A stretch of DNA of 64,000 nt from Christensenellaceae bacterium (GTDB lineage Bacteria > Bacillota > Clostridia > Christensenellales > UBA1750), in contig JAITGM010000007.1 in NCBI GenBank assembly GCA_031280685.1, positions 1 through 64,000 of the forward strand. The letters run 5' to 3'. Below the pieces are notes generated by a model, which did not search any database, was not told where the DNA came from, and saw only the letters and a program-made list of their open reading frames with translations. Position numbers and translations under genes: made by a program. Shown here piece by piece: positions 1 to 9,193 of the stretch; position 1 is the first letter of the stretch, and each line of letters starts with the position of its first letter.

Positions 1-753
1 AAGGGCATCGGCGCGGGAATCGCCAAGGCCTTCATCGAGGCCGGCGCCAAGGTGGTGCTCAACTGCAACTCCAACCGCGCGATGGCGGACGAATTGCTGG
101 CCAAATACCACGCCGATTACGGCGAGGATAGCTGCATCCTCGTCCAGGCCGACGTATCCGAATACGCGCAGGCCGAAGGGCTGATCCAGGCTGCTGTTGA
201 CCAATGGGGCAGGCTCGATATCCTCGTCAACAATGCGGCGCTCCAAAAGAACACGCCCTTTGATGGCTACAGCGAGGAAAACTACGATTTGCTCATGAAG
301 GTGAACCTCGGCGGCTACACCAATATGATGCGCGCCGCTCTGCCAGAGCTGAAAAAGACCAAGGGCAACATCATCCTGATCTCGTCCGTACACGGCAAGC
401 GCGCCACGGACTTTGACCCGGTCTATGCCATGACCAAGGGCGGCATGCACATGCTGATGCGCGAAGCAGCGGTCGAGTTCGCCCAGTATGGCGTCCGCGT
501 CAACATGATTCAGCCCGCCGCGGTGCAGATCGAGTTCAAGACCGGCGTCGAGTCCGGCAAGCGCGCCACTCGCGAGCCTCGCCATGCCTATATCGACAGC
601 AAGATGCTCAACGAAAAATACCCCCTTTATGCGCTGGGCCGTACCGGCCTGCCCAAGGACGATGCCTATGCCTGCGTCTATATGGCGTCAGACGAAGCCG
701 AGCATTTAACCGGAGCTTCCCTGCGCGTGGATGGTGGCTCCATGCTAAAGTAA
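1..753 (+). CDS. SDR family oxidoreductase (5' truncated by window edge)
   Basis: Frame is open from base 1 (KGIGAGIAKAFIEAGAKVVLNCNSN...); Rossmann/NNA (LVNNAA) and YxxxK (YAMTK) motifs of short-chain dehydrogenases; C-term LTGASLRVDGGSMLK. Confidence 0.93.
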   Translation, partial: KGIGAGIAKAFIEAGAKVVLNCNSNRAMADELLAKYHADYGEDSCILVQADVSEYAQAEGLIQAAVDQWGRLDILVNNAALQKNTPFDGYSEENYDLLMKVNLGGYTNMMRAALPELKKTKGNIILISSVHGKRATDFDPVYAMTKGGMHMLMREAAVEFAQYGVRVNMIQPAAVQIEFKTGVESGKRATREPRHAYIDSKMLNEKYPLYALGRTGLPKDDAYACVYMASDEAEHLTGASLRVDGGSMLK

Positions 754-772
754 ACATCCCCCACCCATCTTT

Positions 773-808
773 CAAGAAGCGCCTGGCCTTCGCTGGGCGC
801 TTCTTCAA
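773..808 (+). terminator. Hairpin downstream of SDR gene
   Basis: GAAGCGCC...GGGCGCTTC inverted repeat followed by a short T-containing tract, between convergent-free genes. Confidence 0.5.
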
Positions 809-823
809 CCAAGGAGCGCAACA

Positions 824-1402
824 ATGAAAAAATTCGTTTTCGCCGTATTTTTCGCCCTTCTCCTGCTCGCGCTCTGCGCCTGCCGGGCGGCTCCCGCGAT
901 CCCTGCCGCTTCCCCTTCGCCGGCGGCGGCGGAAGCGCCCAGCGCCGCGCCCACTACGGTCGCGCCAGAAGAAAGCGCGGAAAACGCCACGCCAACCCCG
1001 CAAATCAGCGAAACGCTGCCAGAAGAAAAGCCGCTCACGGTGACGCGCGAGGGCAACGTGGAGGAGTTGCCCTCGCGGCTGTTCCGCAGCGAAAAGGGTT
1101 ACGCCATCTATGTTTTTTCAGATTTTTCATTTAAGGCGGACGCCGTGGAGGGTGGCGACCTCATTTCGCCAACCGAAGAGAGCGGCATGGATCCCTCCAT
1201 CCGCATGCTCATTCTTAACGCGACTGGGAACGCTACGCCTTCGGCACCAAGCGGCTTGGATCCCGCCGGGACCATCGTTTGGAAGAACATTGCCGTTGGG
1301 GAAAAGAACTTCGATGCCTGGATGCTGTACCCGGCCGAGGCCGCGGAAGGCGGAACCGTCCTCCTTGAGGCCATGCTCGATAGCATGCTCCCGCTTAACT
1401 AG
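824..1402 (+). CDS. Putative lipoprotein of unknown function
   Basis: RBS aaggag upstream; signal peptide MKKFVFAVFFALLLLALCAC with lipobox LCAC; low-complexity A/P/E linker. Confidence 0.75.
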   Translation: MKKFVFAVFFALLLLALCACRAAPAIPAASPSPAAAEAPSAAPTTVAPEESAENATPTPQISETLPEEKPLTVTREGNVEELPSRLFRSEKGYAIYVFSDFSFKADAVEGGDLISPTEESGMDPSIRMLILNATGNATPSAPSGLDPAGTIVWKNIAVGEKNFDAWMLYPAEAAEGGTVLLEAMLDSMLPLN

Positions 1403-1417
1403 TGCCCGCCCAAGGCC

Positions 1418-1463
1418 CAAAAGAGCCGTTCCCCTCCGTAATCCAGGAGAAAAACGGCTCTTT
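1418..1463. terminator. Bidirectional terminator between convergent genes
   Basis: AAAAGAGCCGTT...AACGGCTCTTTT perfect arms, A/T tracts both sides. Confidence 0.8.
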
Positions 1464-1483
1464 TCCTTGCTTTTTGTGGCTTC

Positions 1484-2824
1484 CTAATCAGCCGCGATCT
1501 CTGGCTTGTGCTGCAAAAGCGCGCCCAGAGCGCTCTCGATCGCACCCACGGCCTCTTCCCCGGCTGTCGCCAGCATGAGCTTGATGCGGTTTTCTTGATT
1601 GACGCGCGCGGCGCTCGGGTCATAGTCAATGGCCACGATATTGGCCTTGGGGGCGATGGACTTGACCTGATTCATCATACCCCTGCCCACGATATGGTTG
1701 GGCAGGCAACCAAAGGGCTGCGCGCAGATGATGTTGGGGTAGCCCATCTCAACCAGCTCAAGCATTTCAGCCGTGAGCAGCCAGCCTTCGCCCATCTTGC
1801 AACCGTGACCGATCACCCCATCGACCAGCTCGCGGGTGTGCTCAAAGCGGCCCGGGGCCTTGAAGCTCGTGGCCTCAACCGCGGAGATCAGCGCGCTCTC
1901 CATCTTCTTTAGATAGCCGGCCAGCACCTGAACGGCCCACTTTTTGAGGGCGCTGCCGCCATAAAGGCGGTGATCCTCCAGGCGGTTATCGAGGCTGAAC
2001 ATGCCAAAGCCGATGACCCCGGGCACCATGACCTCGCAATCCTGCTGATGCAAGAAGGCTTCCAGCCCGTTGTTGCCCAGGCTTGCGTATTTGATGTAGA
2101 TTTCGCCCACGATGCCCACCTTGATCTTTTCGATGGCCTCGCGCTGAATGCCCTCGAAGCTACCTGCGATGCTCTTGGCCACCTTGCGCAACTGCCTGAG
2201 GGAATAGGCCTTGCCCTCATGGAACTGCCGCGAGATCTCCTCCACCCAATGCTTGAGCAGCGCGTCGGTTTCGCCTAGGTTGATTTCATAGGGCCTTGCC
2301 TGGTTGCCTAGCAGCATGAGCTCGTCCCCATAGACCAGCGCGGCCAGGAGCTTCCTGAGCATCTTGAGGTTCATCTTGAAGCCCGGATTGGATTCCATGC
2401 CGCTGAGGTTCAGGCTGATGACCGGAACCTGCGCGTAGCCCGCGCGCTCCAGCGCCTTGCGCAGGAGGTGAATGTAGTTCGAAGCCCGACAGCCGCCGCC
2501 CGTTTGGGTGATCATCAACGCGGTATGGTCCAGGTCGTATCGGCCGCTCTGCAGGGCGTCTATCATCTGCCCAACCACCAAAAGGGCCGGGTAGCAGGTA
2601 TCGTTATGCACATACTTGAGGCCGAGCTGGGCGATGTGCGGCCCTTCGTTGGTGAGCAACTCTGCCTGGTAGCCCCTCTCGCGGAATACGTTCTGCAGCA
2701 GCTCAAAGTGCAGCGGCAGCATCTGCGGCAAAAGAATGGTGTGCGTCCTGCGCATCCGCCTTTCAAACAGGATCCTGCCCCGCTTTTCGCCCTTTTCCCT
2801 CGTTTTTAGCTCTCTCTTTTGCAT
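1484..2824 (-). CDS. 2-hydroxyacyl-CoA dehydratase (HgdB-like)/activase-associated protein, second half of split system
   Basis: Translation ...ILLPQMLPLHFELLQNVFRERGYQ..NDTCYPALLVVGQMIDAL..TQTGGGCRASNYIHLLRKAL..; start at MQKRELK preceded by GGGAGG RBS. Confidence 0.8.
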   Translation of the reverse strand: MQKRELKTREKGEKRGRILFERRMRRTHTILLPQMLPLHFELLQNVFRERGYQAELLTNEGPHIAQLGLKYVHNDTCYPALLVVGQMIDALQSGRYDLDHTALMITQTGGGCRASNYIHLLRKALERAGYAQVPVISLNLSGMESNPGFKMNLKMLRKLLAALVYGDELMLLGNQARPYEINLGETDALLKHWVEEISRQFHEGKAYSLRQLRKVAKSIAGSFEGIQREAIEKIKVGIVGEIYIKYASLGNNGLEAFLHQQDCEVMVPGVIGFGMFSLDNRLEDHRLYGGSALKKWAVQVLAGYLKKMESALISAVEATSFKAPGRFEHTRELVDGVIGHGCKMGEGWLLTAEMLELVEMGYPNIICAQPFGCLPNHIVGRGMMNQVKSIAPKANIVAIDYDPSAARVNQENRIKLMLATAGEEAVGAIESALGALLQHKPEIAAD

Positions 2825-2840
2825 TGGTACGCCTCCCATC

Positions 2841-5771
2841 CTATGCCGCCCCGCCCTGCTTTTCGAGACCCGCGGCCGCAAAGAAGCTGCGCAGCCTGAT
2901 GCGCGCCGCCCCCAGGTTTTCGATCTCGTCTATCTTGATTTGGGTATAGATCTTGCCCGCTTCCTCGAGGATGCGGCGGCACTCATCACCCGTGATGGCG
3001 TCGCAGCCGCAGCCGAAGCTCACCATCTGCACGAGTTGCAGATCGGCCTCCCGCGCAACCAACCTGGCCGAAGCATAGAGCCTTGCGTGATAAGTCCACT
3101 GGTTCAAAACCCGGAGCTTCGGCGCGCCCTTGGGCACGAGGCGCAGAATCGCGTCCTCGCTGAGCACGGCGGCGCCAAAGCCAGAAAGAAGGCGGTCGAT
3201 TCCATGGTTGATCTCGGGGTCGATGTGGTAAGGCCGCCCGGCCAGAATGACCACAGGCCTGCCCTCTTCCCTAGCGCGCCGCAAAATCCCCTCCCCCATT
3301 TCACTGATCTTCGCCATGTGGGCTTCATAGGCCGCAAAGCCCTTTTTGAGCGCACGGCGAACCTCTTTAGGCGCAAGATCGGGGTAATAAGTCTTCAACG
3401 CCTCGTAAAGCTTGGTTGGCAGGTCACGCCTGCGGTGCAGGCCCACGTAGCACTTGATGAAGCGCAGCCCTTCGGGCATGGGCTGGTTCCCCGCGATGAC
3501 TTCCGGGTAAAAGGCCACGACGGGGCAATTATAGCAGTTATCTGAAAGGCCGTCGTCCATATTGTAGCTGCCGCAAGGGTAGAAGATGGTGCCAATTCCT
3601 TGGTCGATCAGCCACTGCACGTGGCCGTGCATCAGCTTGGCCGGGTAGCAGACCGTGTCGCTGGGCACGCTGCCGTGGCCCAGCAGGTAAAGATCCCTGC
3701 TTGAGAGCGGGCTGAGCACCGTTTCGATTTGAAGCTCGGTGAAGAAGCCATGCCAGAAGGGCAAAAGCTCATAGAAGTTGAGCCCAAACGGCAGGCCGAT
3801 CTTGCCGCGCGAACCCGGCTTGCCTTGATAGCTCTGGATCAGCTCCAGCTTTTTTTCGTATATGTTCAGGCCCTGCACGCCCTCCTTTTGGGCGAGGGGC
3901 CTTTCGCAGCGGTTGCCGCTGAGGAAGCGCCTGCCATCCGCAAAGCGGTTGACCGTGAGCGGGCAGTGATTTTCGCAAAGGCCGCAGTTCGTCAGCATCA
4001 CCTCGTGCTCAAAGGCGGCGACAGCCGCTTCGTTAAGGGTCGTGGACGGCGCGCCATCCTGCCCGTAGCGCTCCCTGGCATACAGAGCGGCGCCGTAGGC
4101 GCCCATCAGGCCCGCAATATCGGGCCGCAGCACCTCAAGGCTCATTTCCTTTTCGAAGGCGCGCAGAACCGCATCGTTTAGGAAGGTTCCGCCCTGCACG
4201 ACGATGTGGCTGCCCAATTCTTCCTTGCTCGAGGGGCGAATCACCTTATAGAGCGCGTTTTTGATCACCGAAATCGAGAGCCCCGCGCTGATATTTTCTT
4301 TGCTGGCGCCATCTTTCTGCGCCTGCTTGACCGACGAGTTCATAAAGACCGTGCAGCGGCTGCCCAGGTCAACCGGCCGGTCGGCAAAAAGGCCGAGCTT
4401 GGCAAAGTCCGCGATCTTTTCGCCCATCGCTTCGGCAAAACCCTGCAAAAAGCTGCCGCAGCCGCTGGAGCAGGCCTCGTTCAGGTAAAGATTTTCGACA
4501 TGGCCGCCCCGCAGCCGCATGCACTTCATATCCTGCCCGCCAATGTCCAGAATGAAGTCGGTTTCGGGCTGGAGATGGCGCGCGGCCTTTAAGTGCGCCA
4601 TGGTTTCGACCAGGCCGTGGTCGAGGCAAAAGGCGCTTTGAATCAGGCCCTCGCCATAGCCAGTCGCCGCGGCGCGAAGAATGCGCAGCCCCGGCTTTTC
4701 AGCATAAAGCTCCTCAAAAAAGGCCTTCACCAGGGGGATGGGGTTGCCGCTGTTGCTTTGGTATAGGCTTTTGAGCAGCTCGCCTTCCGTGGAAAGCACG
4801 GCAAACTTCAGCGTCGTGCTGCCCGCGTCGATCCCCAAAAAGACGGGGCCGTCGTAGCTCGCAAAGTCGCGCCTAGGCGCCCTTCCCTTCTTATGCCGCT
4901 CAAAAAAGCTTTGATATTCCTCTTCGCTCTTAAATAAAGGCTCCATTGAGGCAAAGGCATGCTCGGCACCCCGCTCTTTCAGGGCCTTTAGTACATCGCG
5001 CAGGCGAGTCTCTTCCCGCGCGCTCAGCGCCGCGCCCAGCGCGACGAAATAGAGGCTGTTTTCAGGGCAAATGCCTTCGGCGGCGAGGGATAGGTCAAAG
5101 CTCTTCCTAAGCTCGCTCAAAAAGTAGAGCGGCCCACCCAAGTAGAGTACATTGCCCTTAATGGCCCGGCCCTGCGCCAGCCCGCCGATGGTCTGGATCA
5201 CCACCGCGGCAAAGATGCTCGCCGCCAGGTCCGACGCCTTCGCGCCCTGGTTGATCAGCGGCTGCACGTCGCTCTTGGCAAAGACGCCGCAGCGGCTCGC
5301 GATGGTGTAAACCCGCTCGTGTGCCTTCGCCATCTCGTTCAGTTCACCCGCCGAAACGCCCAAAAGCGCCGCCATCTGGTCGATAAAGGCGCCGGTGCCT
5401 CCGGCGCAGCTACCGTTCATCCGTGCGTCTGGCTGGCCGCTGAGAAAAAGAATCTTCGCATCCTCGCCGCCTAGCTCAATAGCCACATCGGCATCCGGAG
5501 CCTGGCGCGCGCAGGCGAGCTTCGTGGCATAGACTTCCTGCACAAAGGAAATCCCGCTCTTTTGCGCGATGCCTAGCCCCGCGCTGCCCGAAATCGAAAG
5601 CCTGACGGTCTCTTCCCCGGGGAAGCTTCGCTCAATCTCTTCCAAAAGCTCGATCACCTTGGCCGAGACCAGGCTGTAATGCCGCGCGTATTTTTGAAAG
5701 ATCATTTCCCCGGCATCATCCAGCACGGCTGCCTTGATCGTTGTCGAGCCCAGATCCAGTCCGATTCTCAT
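2841..5771 (-). CDS. Acyl-CoA dehydratase activase (two BadF/BadG/BcrA/HgdC-type ATPase domains) with DUF2229-like C-terminal region
   Basis: Two ASKHA ATPase phosphate motifs (GLDLGSTTIKAAV and GIDAGSTTLKFAV); SCAGGTGAFIDQMA and ACSSGCGSFLQGFA activase motifs; C-term CPLTVNRFADGRRF..GNRC. Confidence 0.88.
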   Translation of the reverse strand: MRIGLDLGSTTIKAAVLDDAGEMIFQKYARHYSLVSAKVIELLEEIERSFPGEETVRLSISGSAGLGIAQKSGISFVQEVYATKLACARQAPDADVAIELGGEDAKILFLSGQPDARMNGSCAGGTGAFIDQMAALLGVSAGELNEMAKAHERVYTIASRCGVFAKSDVQPLINQGAKASDLAASIFAAVVIQTIGGLAQGRAIKGNVLYLGGPLYFLSELRKSFDLSLAAEGICPENSLYFVALGAALSAREETRLRDVLKALKERGAEHAFASMEPLFKSEEEYQSFFERHKKGRAPRRDFASYDGPVFLGIDAGSTTLKFAVLSTEGELLKSLYQSNSGNPIPLVKAFFEELYAEKPGLRILRAAATGYGEGLIQSAFCLDHGLVETMAHLKAARHLQPETDFILDIGGQDMKCMRLRGGHVENLYLNEACSSGCGSFLQGFAEAMGEKIADFAKLGLFADRPVDLGSRCTVFMNSSVKQAQKDGASKENISAGLSISVIKNALYKVIRPSSKEELGSHIVVQGGTFLNDAVLRAFEKEMSLEVLRPDIAGLMGAYGAALYARERYGQDGAPSTTLNEAAVAAFEHEVMLTNCGLCENHCPLTVNRFADGRRFLSGNRCERPLAQKEGVQGLNIYEKKLELIQSYQGKPGSRGKIGLPFGLNFYELLPFWHGFFTELQIETVLSPLSSRDLYLLGHGSVPSDTVCYPAKLMHGHVQWLIDQGIGTIFYPCGSYNMDDGLSDNCYNCPVVAFYPEVIAGNQPMPEGLRFIKCYVGLHRRRDLPTKLYEALKTYYPDLAPKEVRRALKKGFAAYEAHMAKISEMGEGILRRAREEGRPVVILAGRPYHIDPEINHGIDRLLSGFGAAVLSEDAILRLVPKGAPKLRVLNQWTYHARLYASARLVAREADLQLVQMVSFGCGCDAITGDECRRILEEAGKIYTQIKIDEIENLGAARIRLRSFFAAAGLEKQGGAA

Positions 5772-6056
5772 GCGCGGCATTCCTCCTTTCGGCCTCTTTG
5801 CACAGGGCGTTATTTGGATTTAATGATACCGCAGGGGCCGAAATACTGTCAACAAACTTCGCCGAAAATCAACACTACAAAACAGGAAAGGGCCTGCCTT
5901 GACATGCAAGCGCCCCCTGTGCGGCACCGCCACGCCGCGCTCTTTGAGGAATAGGCGGGGCGGCGTTCGCAGCACGATTCCCTTGGCCGCAAAAGCCCAA
6001 ATGCGCGCGCTTCGGCCCGCGGGGAACGCGGCGCTCCCTTCCGGTCGCGCCGAAAC

Positions 6057-6163
6057 GGGCCAACTTGTCTGCTTCGCAGCCGTGAACGGCGGGAGGGCTT
6101 TTCCGCGCCGATGGCGCAGAAAAGCCCTCCCGCCGTTTGCTCGCTGATGCTCGCCGTTGGCCC
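6057..6163. other. Large nested palindrome in intergenic region
   Basis: Outer arms GGGCCAAC (6057-6064)/GTTGGCCC (6156-6163); inner near-perfect 25-bp stem 6085-6109/6113-6137 (AACGGCGGGAGGGCTTTTC.GCGCC / GGCGC.GAAAAGCCCTCCCGCCGTT). Confidence 0.75.
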
Positions 6164-6233
6164 ATGAAGCGCGAGCCGAGCTTCCACCGTTTAAAAGAAG
6201 CCTCACAACGCAAGCACGGGCAGCATCATTCGA

Positions 6234-6338
6234 TGGCGCCCGAATCGCATCCTCGGGGGCCAACCAGGCGGCGAAACCGCCGAATCGCCGGCCAAGGCGT
6301 CGGGACGGATCACAGATCCAGTCCCGCGCAGGGCCGGC
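6234..6338. repeat. GC-rich structured intergenic repeat, copy 1
   Basis: TGGCGCCCGAATCGCATCCTCGGGGGC (6234-6260) matches 28569-28595 at 26/27 nt; followed by three-tier hairpin GCCGGCC..CGGGAC..GGATC-ACA-GATCC..GTCCCG..GGCCGGC (6287-6338). Confidence 0.7.
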
Positions 6339-6451
6339 GAGGGAGCGAACGTCAGCGAGCGTCGGCCCCCGGGTTCGTTCCCGTGGGTTGCCGCCCGCAA
6401 GGCAATTGAGTGCCACTACGCAATGATTCGCGCCGGCCTCGCCGCCCCATA

Positions 6452-7630
6452 TTAGCTGGCCGCCAGGGGCGGCCAGCCGCGCAGAACGTTCAGTAGCTCC
6501 ACCATGAAGCCCGACGGGTTGATCTCAGCCCGCACGGTCAGCGGGACGACCTCAAATTCCTCCCCGTTTTTGAAAAGATGCGCCTTGCCAAGCTCCTGCC
6601 CGGGGATCAGCGGCGCCTCCAGGCTTTCTGGAGCCTCGACCTCCACATAATAGGCGCTTTCTTCGCCCCTCTTGGCCAGGATCCGCAGCGGCTCTTTCAG
6701 ATACAAATCCGCCGTGAAGCCGTTCGCGTTGCGCACGGGGATCGCGTTGGCCAGCGGGCTATCGGCCTCCACGGGCGCAAAAAAGGTATAATGGTCAAAG
6801 GCATAATCGAGCATCGCGGACGCTGTATTGAATCGCTCCTTCCCGGTTGCCGCCCCGAGTACCACGGCGATATAGCGCGCATCCCCGCGCTTGGCAGAAG
6901 CCGAGATGCAATAGCCTGCCTCCTGCGTGGAGCCGGTCTTCACGCCGTCCGCACCCTCGTAGAAGCGCACCAGCCGGTTGGTGTTGACCAGCTCCGTCTT
7001 CCTGCCCGAGTTGTGCGCGATCTCATCCATCCAAATCGTCGAAAATCGAAAATACAGCGGGTGGGAAAGCACCTTTCGCGAAAGCTCGGCCACGTCTCTG
7101 GCCGAAGTATACTGCCCTTGCGCGGGCAGCCCCGTCGCGTTTTGATAGGAAGTCGCCGCAAGCCCAAGCTCCTTCGCGCGCGCGTTCATCGCCGCGACGA
7201 AGCTTCCCTCAGAGCCCAGCGCATATTCTGCCAGCGCTACCGCCGAATCGTTGGCCGAAGCCACGATCAGCGACTTGAGCAGTTCCTCCATCTTATATTG
7301 TCCGCCCGCGTCGAGCAGCGCCTGCGAGCCCCCCATGCCTGCGGCGTTCTTTGAAACCGTCACTTCGCCATCCAGGGATATCCGCTGATCCTCAAGCATC
7401 TCCAATAGCAGCAGGATGGTCATCAGCTTCGTCACCGAGGCCACGGGGCGCTGCTCATCCGCGTTCTTTTCGAAGATGATCTGCCCTGTGCTCTCCTCCA
7501 TCAGCAGCAGGCTCGCCTCGCTGCCCGAAAACGGCGGCCCGCTCTCAAGCGGCACGCCGGCCGCGTAGCAAGTGATGGGTAAAAGCATAAAAAAGGCCAG
7601 CAAAGCAGCCAAAACCCTTCTTTGGCGCAT
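6452..7630 (-). CDS. D-alanyl-D-alanine carboxypeptidase (DacF/PBP5-like, peptidase S11)
   Basis: Signal peptide; SVTKLMT (SxxK), SAND (SxN) and KTGS motifs. Confidence 0.92.
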   Translation of the reverse strand: MRQRRVLAALLAFFMLLPITCYAAGVPLESGPPFSGSEASLLLMEESTGQIIFEKNADEQRPVASVTKLMTILLLLEMLEDQRISLDGEVTVSKNAAGMGGSQALLDAGGQYKMEELLKSLIVASANDSAVALAEYALGSEGSFVAAMNARAKELGLAATSYQNATGLPAQGQYTSARDVAELSRKVLSHPLYFRFSTIWMDEIAHNSGRKTELVNTNRLVRFYEGADGVKTGSTQEAGYCISASAKRGDARYIAVVLGAATGKERFNTASAMLDYAFDHYTFFAPVEADSPLANAIPVRNANGFTADLYLKEPLRILAKRGEESAYYVEVEAPESLEAPLIPGQELGKAHLFKNGEEFEVVPLTVRAEINPSGFMVELLNVLRGWPPLAAS

Positions 7631-7699
7631 CGCGAAGTCCCCCTTTCCTCTCTTCCCTATCTATATTTCGCATCAAAGGCCTTTTATGCCCTTTCGCGA

Positions 7700-7736
7700 C
7701 CGAAAAAGAGGCCGCGGCTCACGCCGCGGCCTCTTG
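7700..7736. terminator. Terminator downstream of epimerase gene
   Basis: AAAAAGAGGCCGCGG-CTCA-CGCCGCGGCCTCTT hairpin. Confidence 0.75.
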
Positions 7737-7759
7737 CCAATGGCCCTGAATTCAGCCCT

Positions 7760-8998
7760 TTACAGGTCAAAAGCCTTCCCGACCGCCTCCTCCTGGTGCT
7801 TGCGGTAGCGCTCGATGATCTCCATGCTCATCCGCCCGTTGTGATAGGGGCAAACCGGCCCGGCGACCTTCAAGCCGCGCTCGCGGTTGGGGTTGCCGTC
7901 GAGGTCGGTGCCCGTAAACCAGCCGCCCTTTTCGTGATCGACGAAGTGCTCAAGCGTAAACTCGAGGGTTTTGAGCGACGCATCGAGGAACTTCTCATCC
8001 CCGGTTTCTTCCCAGGCGTTGAGGAAGCCCACCACGGCCTCGTTCTGCTCCCACCAGCCAAAGCGCTTGCTCTTTTCGCCGTTCGCCGGGTCAAATTCGG
8101 TGTGAAGGCCGCCGCGCGGATCGAAGGCCTCTTCATAGCAGGCCCTAGCGATGTTCACGCACACATCGCGGGTCTTGCGATGGGCTTCCGGCTCGCCCAG
8201 CACATCCGCGGTTTCGAGCATCAGCCAGCTACCCTCGATGTCGTGCCCATAGGTAATGCCGGTCGAGGTTGGGGTCCAGTCCCTGGCTTGGAAGTAATGG
8301 TAGTGGTGCGTTTCGTTATTGACGATCTTGTTGAGCATCACATAAAGATGCTCGCGCACCTTGTTCTGCACATAAGGCGCCTTGTTCACGCGCAGGTGGC
8401 AGGTATAGGCTTCGATCATGTGCAGGTGGGTATTCATGGTCTTGACGTCGCTGGGCACGCGGTTTACGCCGTGAATCCAGGGGTTGACCTTCCAATCCGC
8501 CGTGGCGGCCTCGTAATAGCCCTTGTATTGCGGATCATAGACGTGCTTGTCGAGGTTCAGCATCTGCTCATAAGCATACTTAAGCGCCTCTTCGCTGCCC
8601 GTGGCCCTGGCGTATTCCGAAAGACCATAGAGCGCGAAAGCGTTGCCGTAGATGAATTTATGGTCGTCCACCACGTCGCCCTTATAGTCCACCGTGGTGT
8701 AAAAGCCGCCGTTCTTCTTGTCGTAAAAATGGGCCATGAAGTAGTCGTAGGCCCGGTCGGCCAGCTTCTTCCACCTTTCGTCGCCCAGCACGCGGTAGGC
8801 ATTGGAAAAGGTCCAGATCAGGCGGGCATTGAGGGTAATGAACTTATTCGCCTTCTCAATGGGTCTGTTATCGAGGCCTACCTCGCCGTAAAAGCCGCCG
8901 TATTCTTCGTCCACATCGTATTTTTCCCACCAGGGGAGCAGGTTCTCGGTCAAATCCTTGTAGGCGAGCTGATAGAGTTTTTCGAATTTGGGGTTCAT
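7760..8998 (-). CDS. N-acylglucosamine 2-epimerase family protein, probable cellobiose 2-epimerase
   Basis: AGE-family signature EEYGGFY.., LNARLIWTFSNAYRVLGDERW, KFIYGNAFALYGLSEYARATG; start chosen at MNPKFEKLY behind aaggaggg RBS. Confidence 0.88.
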   Translation of the reverse strand: MNPKFEKLYQLAYKDLTENLLPWWEKYDVDEEYGGFYGEVGLDNRPIEKANKFITLNARLIWTFSNAYRVLGDERWKKLADRAYDYFMAHFYDKKNGGFYTTVDYKGDVVDDHKFIYGNAFALYGLSEYARATGSEEALKYAYEQMLNLDKHVYDPQYKGYYEAATADWKVNPWIHGVNRVPSDVKTMNTHLHMIEAYTCHLRVNKAPYVQNKVREHLYVMLNKIVNNETHHYHYFQARDWTPTSTGITYGHDIEGSWLMLETADVLGEPEAHRKTRDVCVNIARACYEEAFDPRGGLHTEFDPANGEKSKRFGWWEQNEAVVGFLNAWEETGDEKFLDASLKTLEFTLEHFVDHEKGGWFTGTDLDGNPNRERGLKVAGPVCPYHNGRMSMEIIERYRKHQEEAVGKAFDL

Positions 8999-9122
8999 GT
9001 CGTCATCCCTCCTTGCAGCGTTTGGGAACACTGCCAGTATAGACTCATCGCCCCGCGTTTTCAATAGTTAGCTCCGGGTTAAGCCAGGTTTTTTTGCCCC
9101 CTGGGCGGCGAAAAAAAGCCCC

Positions 9123-9151
9123 TTGCGCCTAAAAGCGCAAAACGCTATACT
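9123..9151 (+). promoter_or_regulatory. Predicted sigma-A promoter (TTGCGC-17-TATACT) for the pentapeptide gene
   Basis: -35 TTGCGC 9123-9128, 17-nt spacer, -10 TATACT 9146-9151. Confidence 0.6.
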
Positions 9152-9193
9152 TTTTTATAGGGAAGAATGGGGTTTAGCGGGGAGGGTTGGCGA

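Noticed and set aside
5820-6416. 198-aa minus-strand ORF and several overlapping ORFs (5849-6426) in the intergenic palindrome region
   Set aside because: Arg/Ala/Gly-rich composition in many overlapping frames over inverted-repeat DNA; no RBS or domain signal. Better explained as structured noncoding repeat.
7622-9067. 481-aa plus-strand ORF antisense to the epimerase gene
   Set aside because: Mirror ORF from GC-rich codon bias; the minus strand carries clear epimerase motifs.
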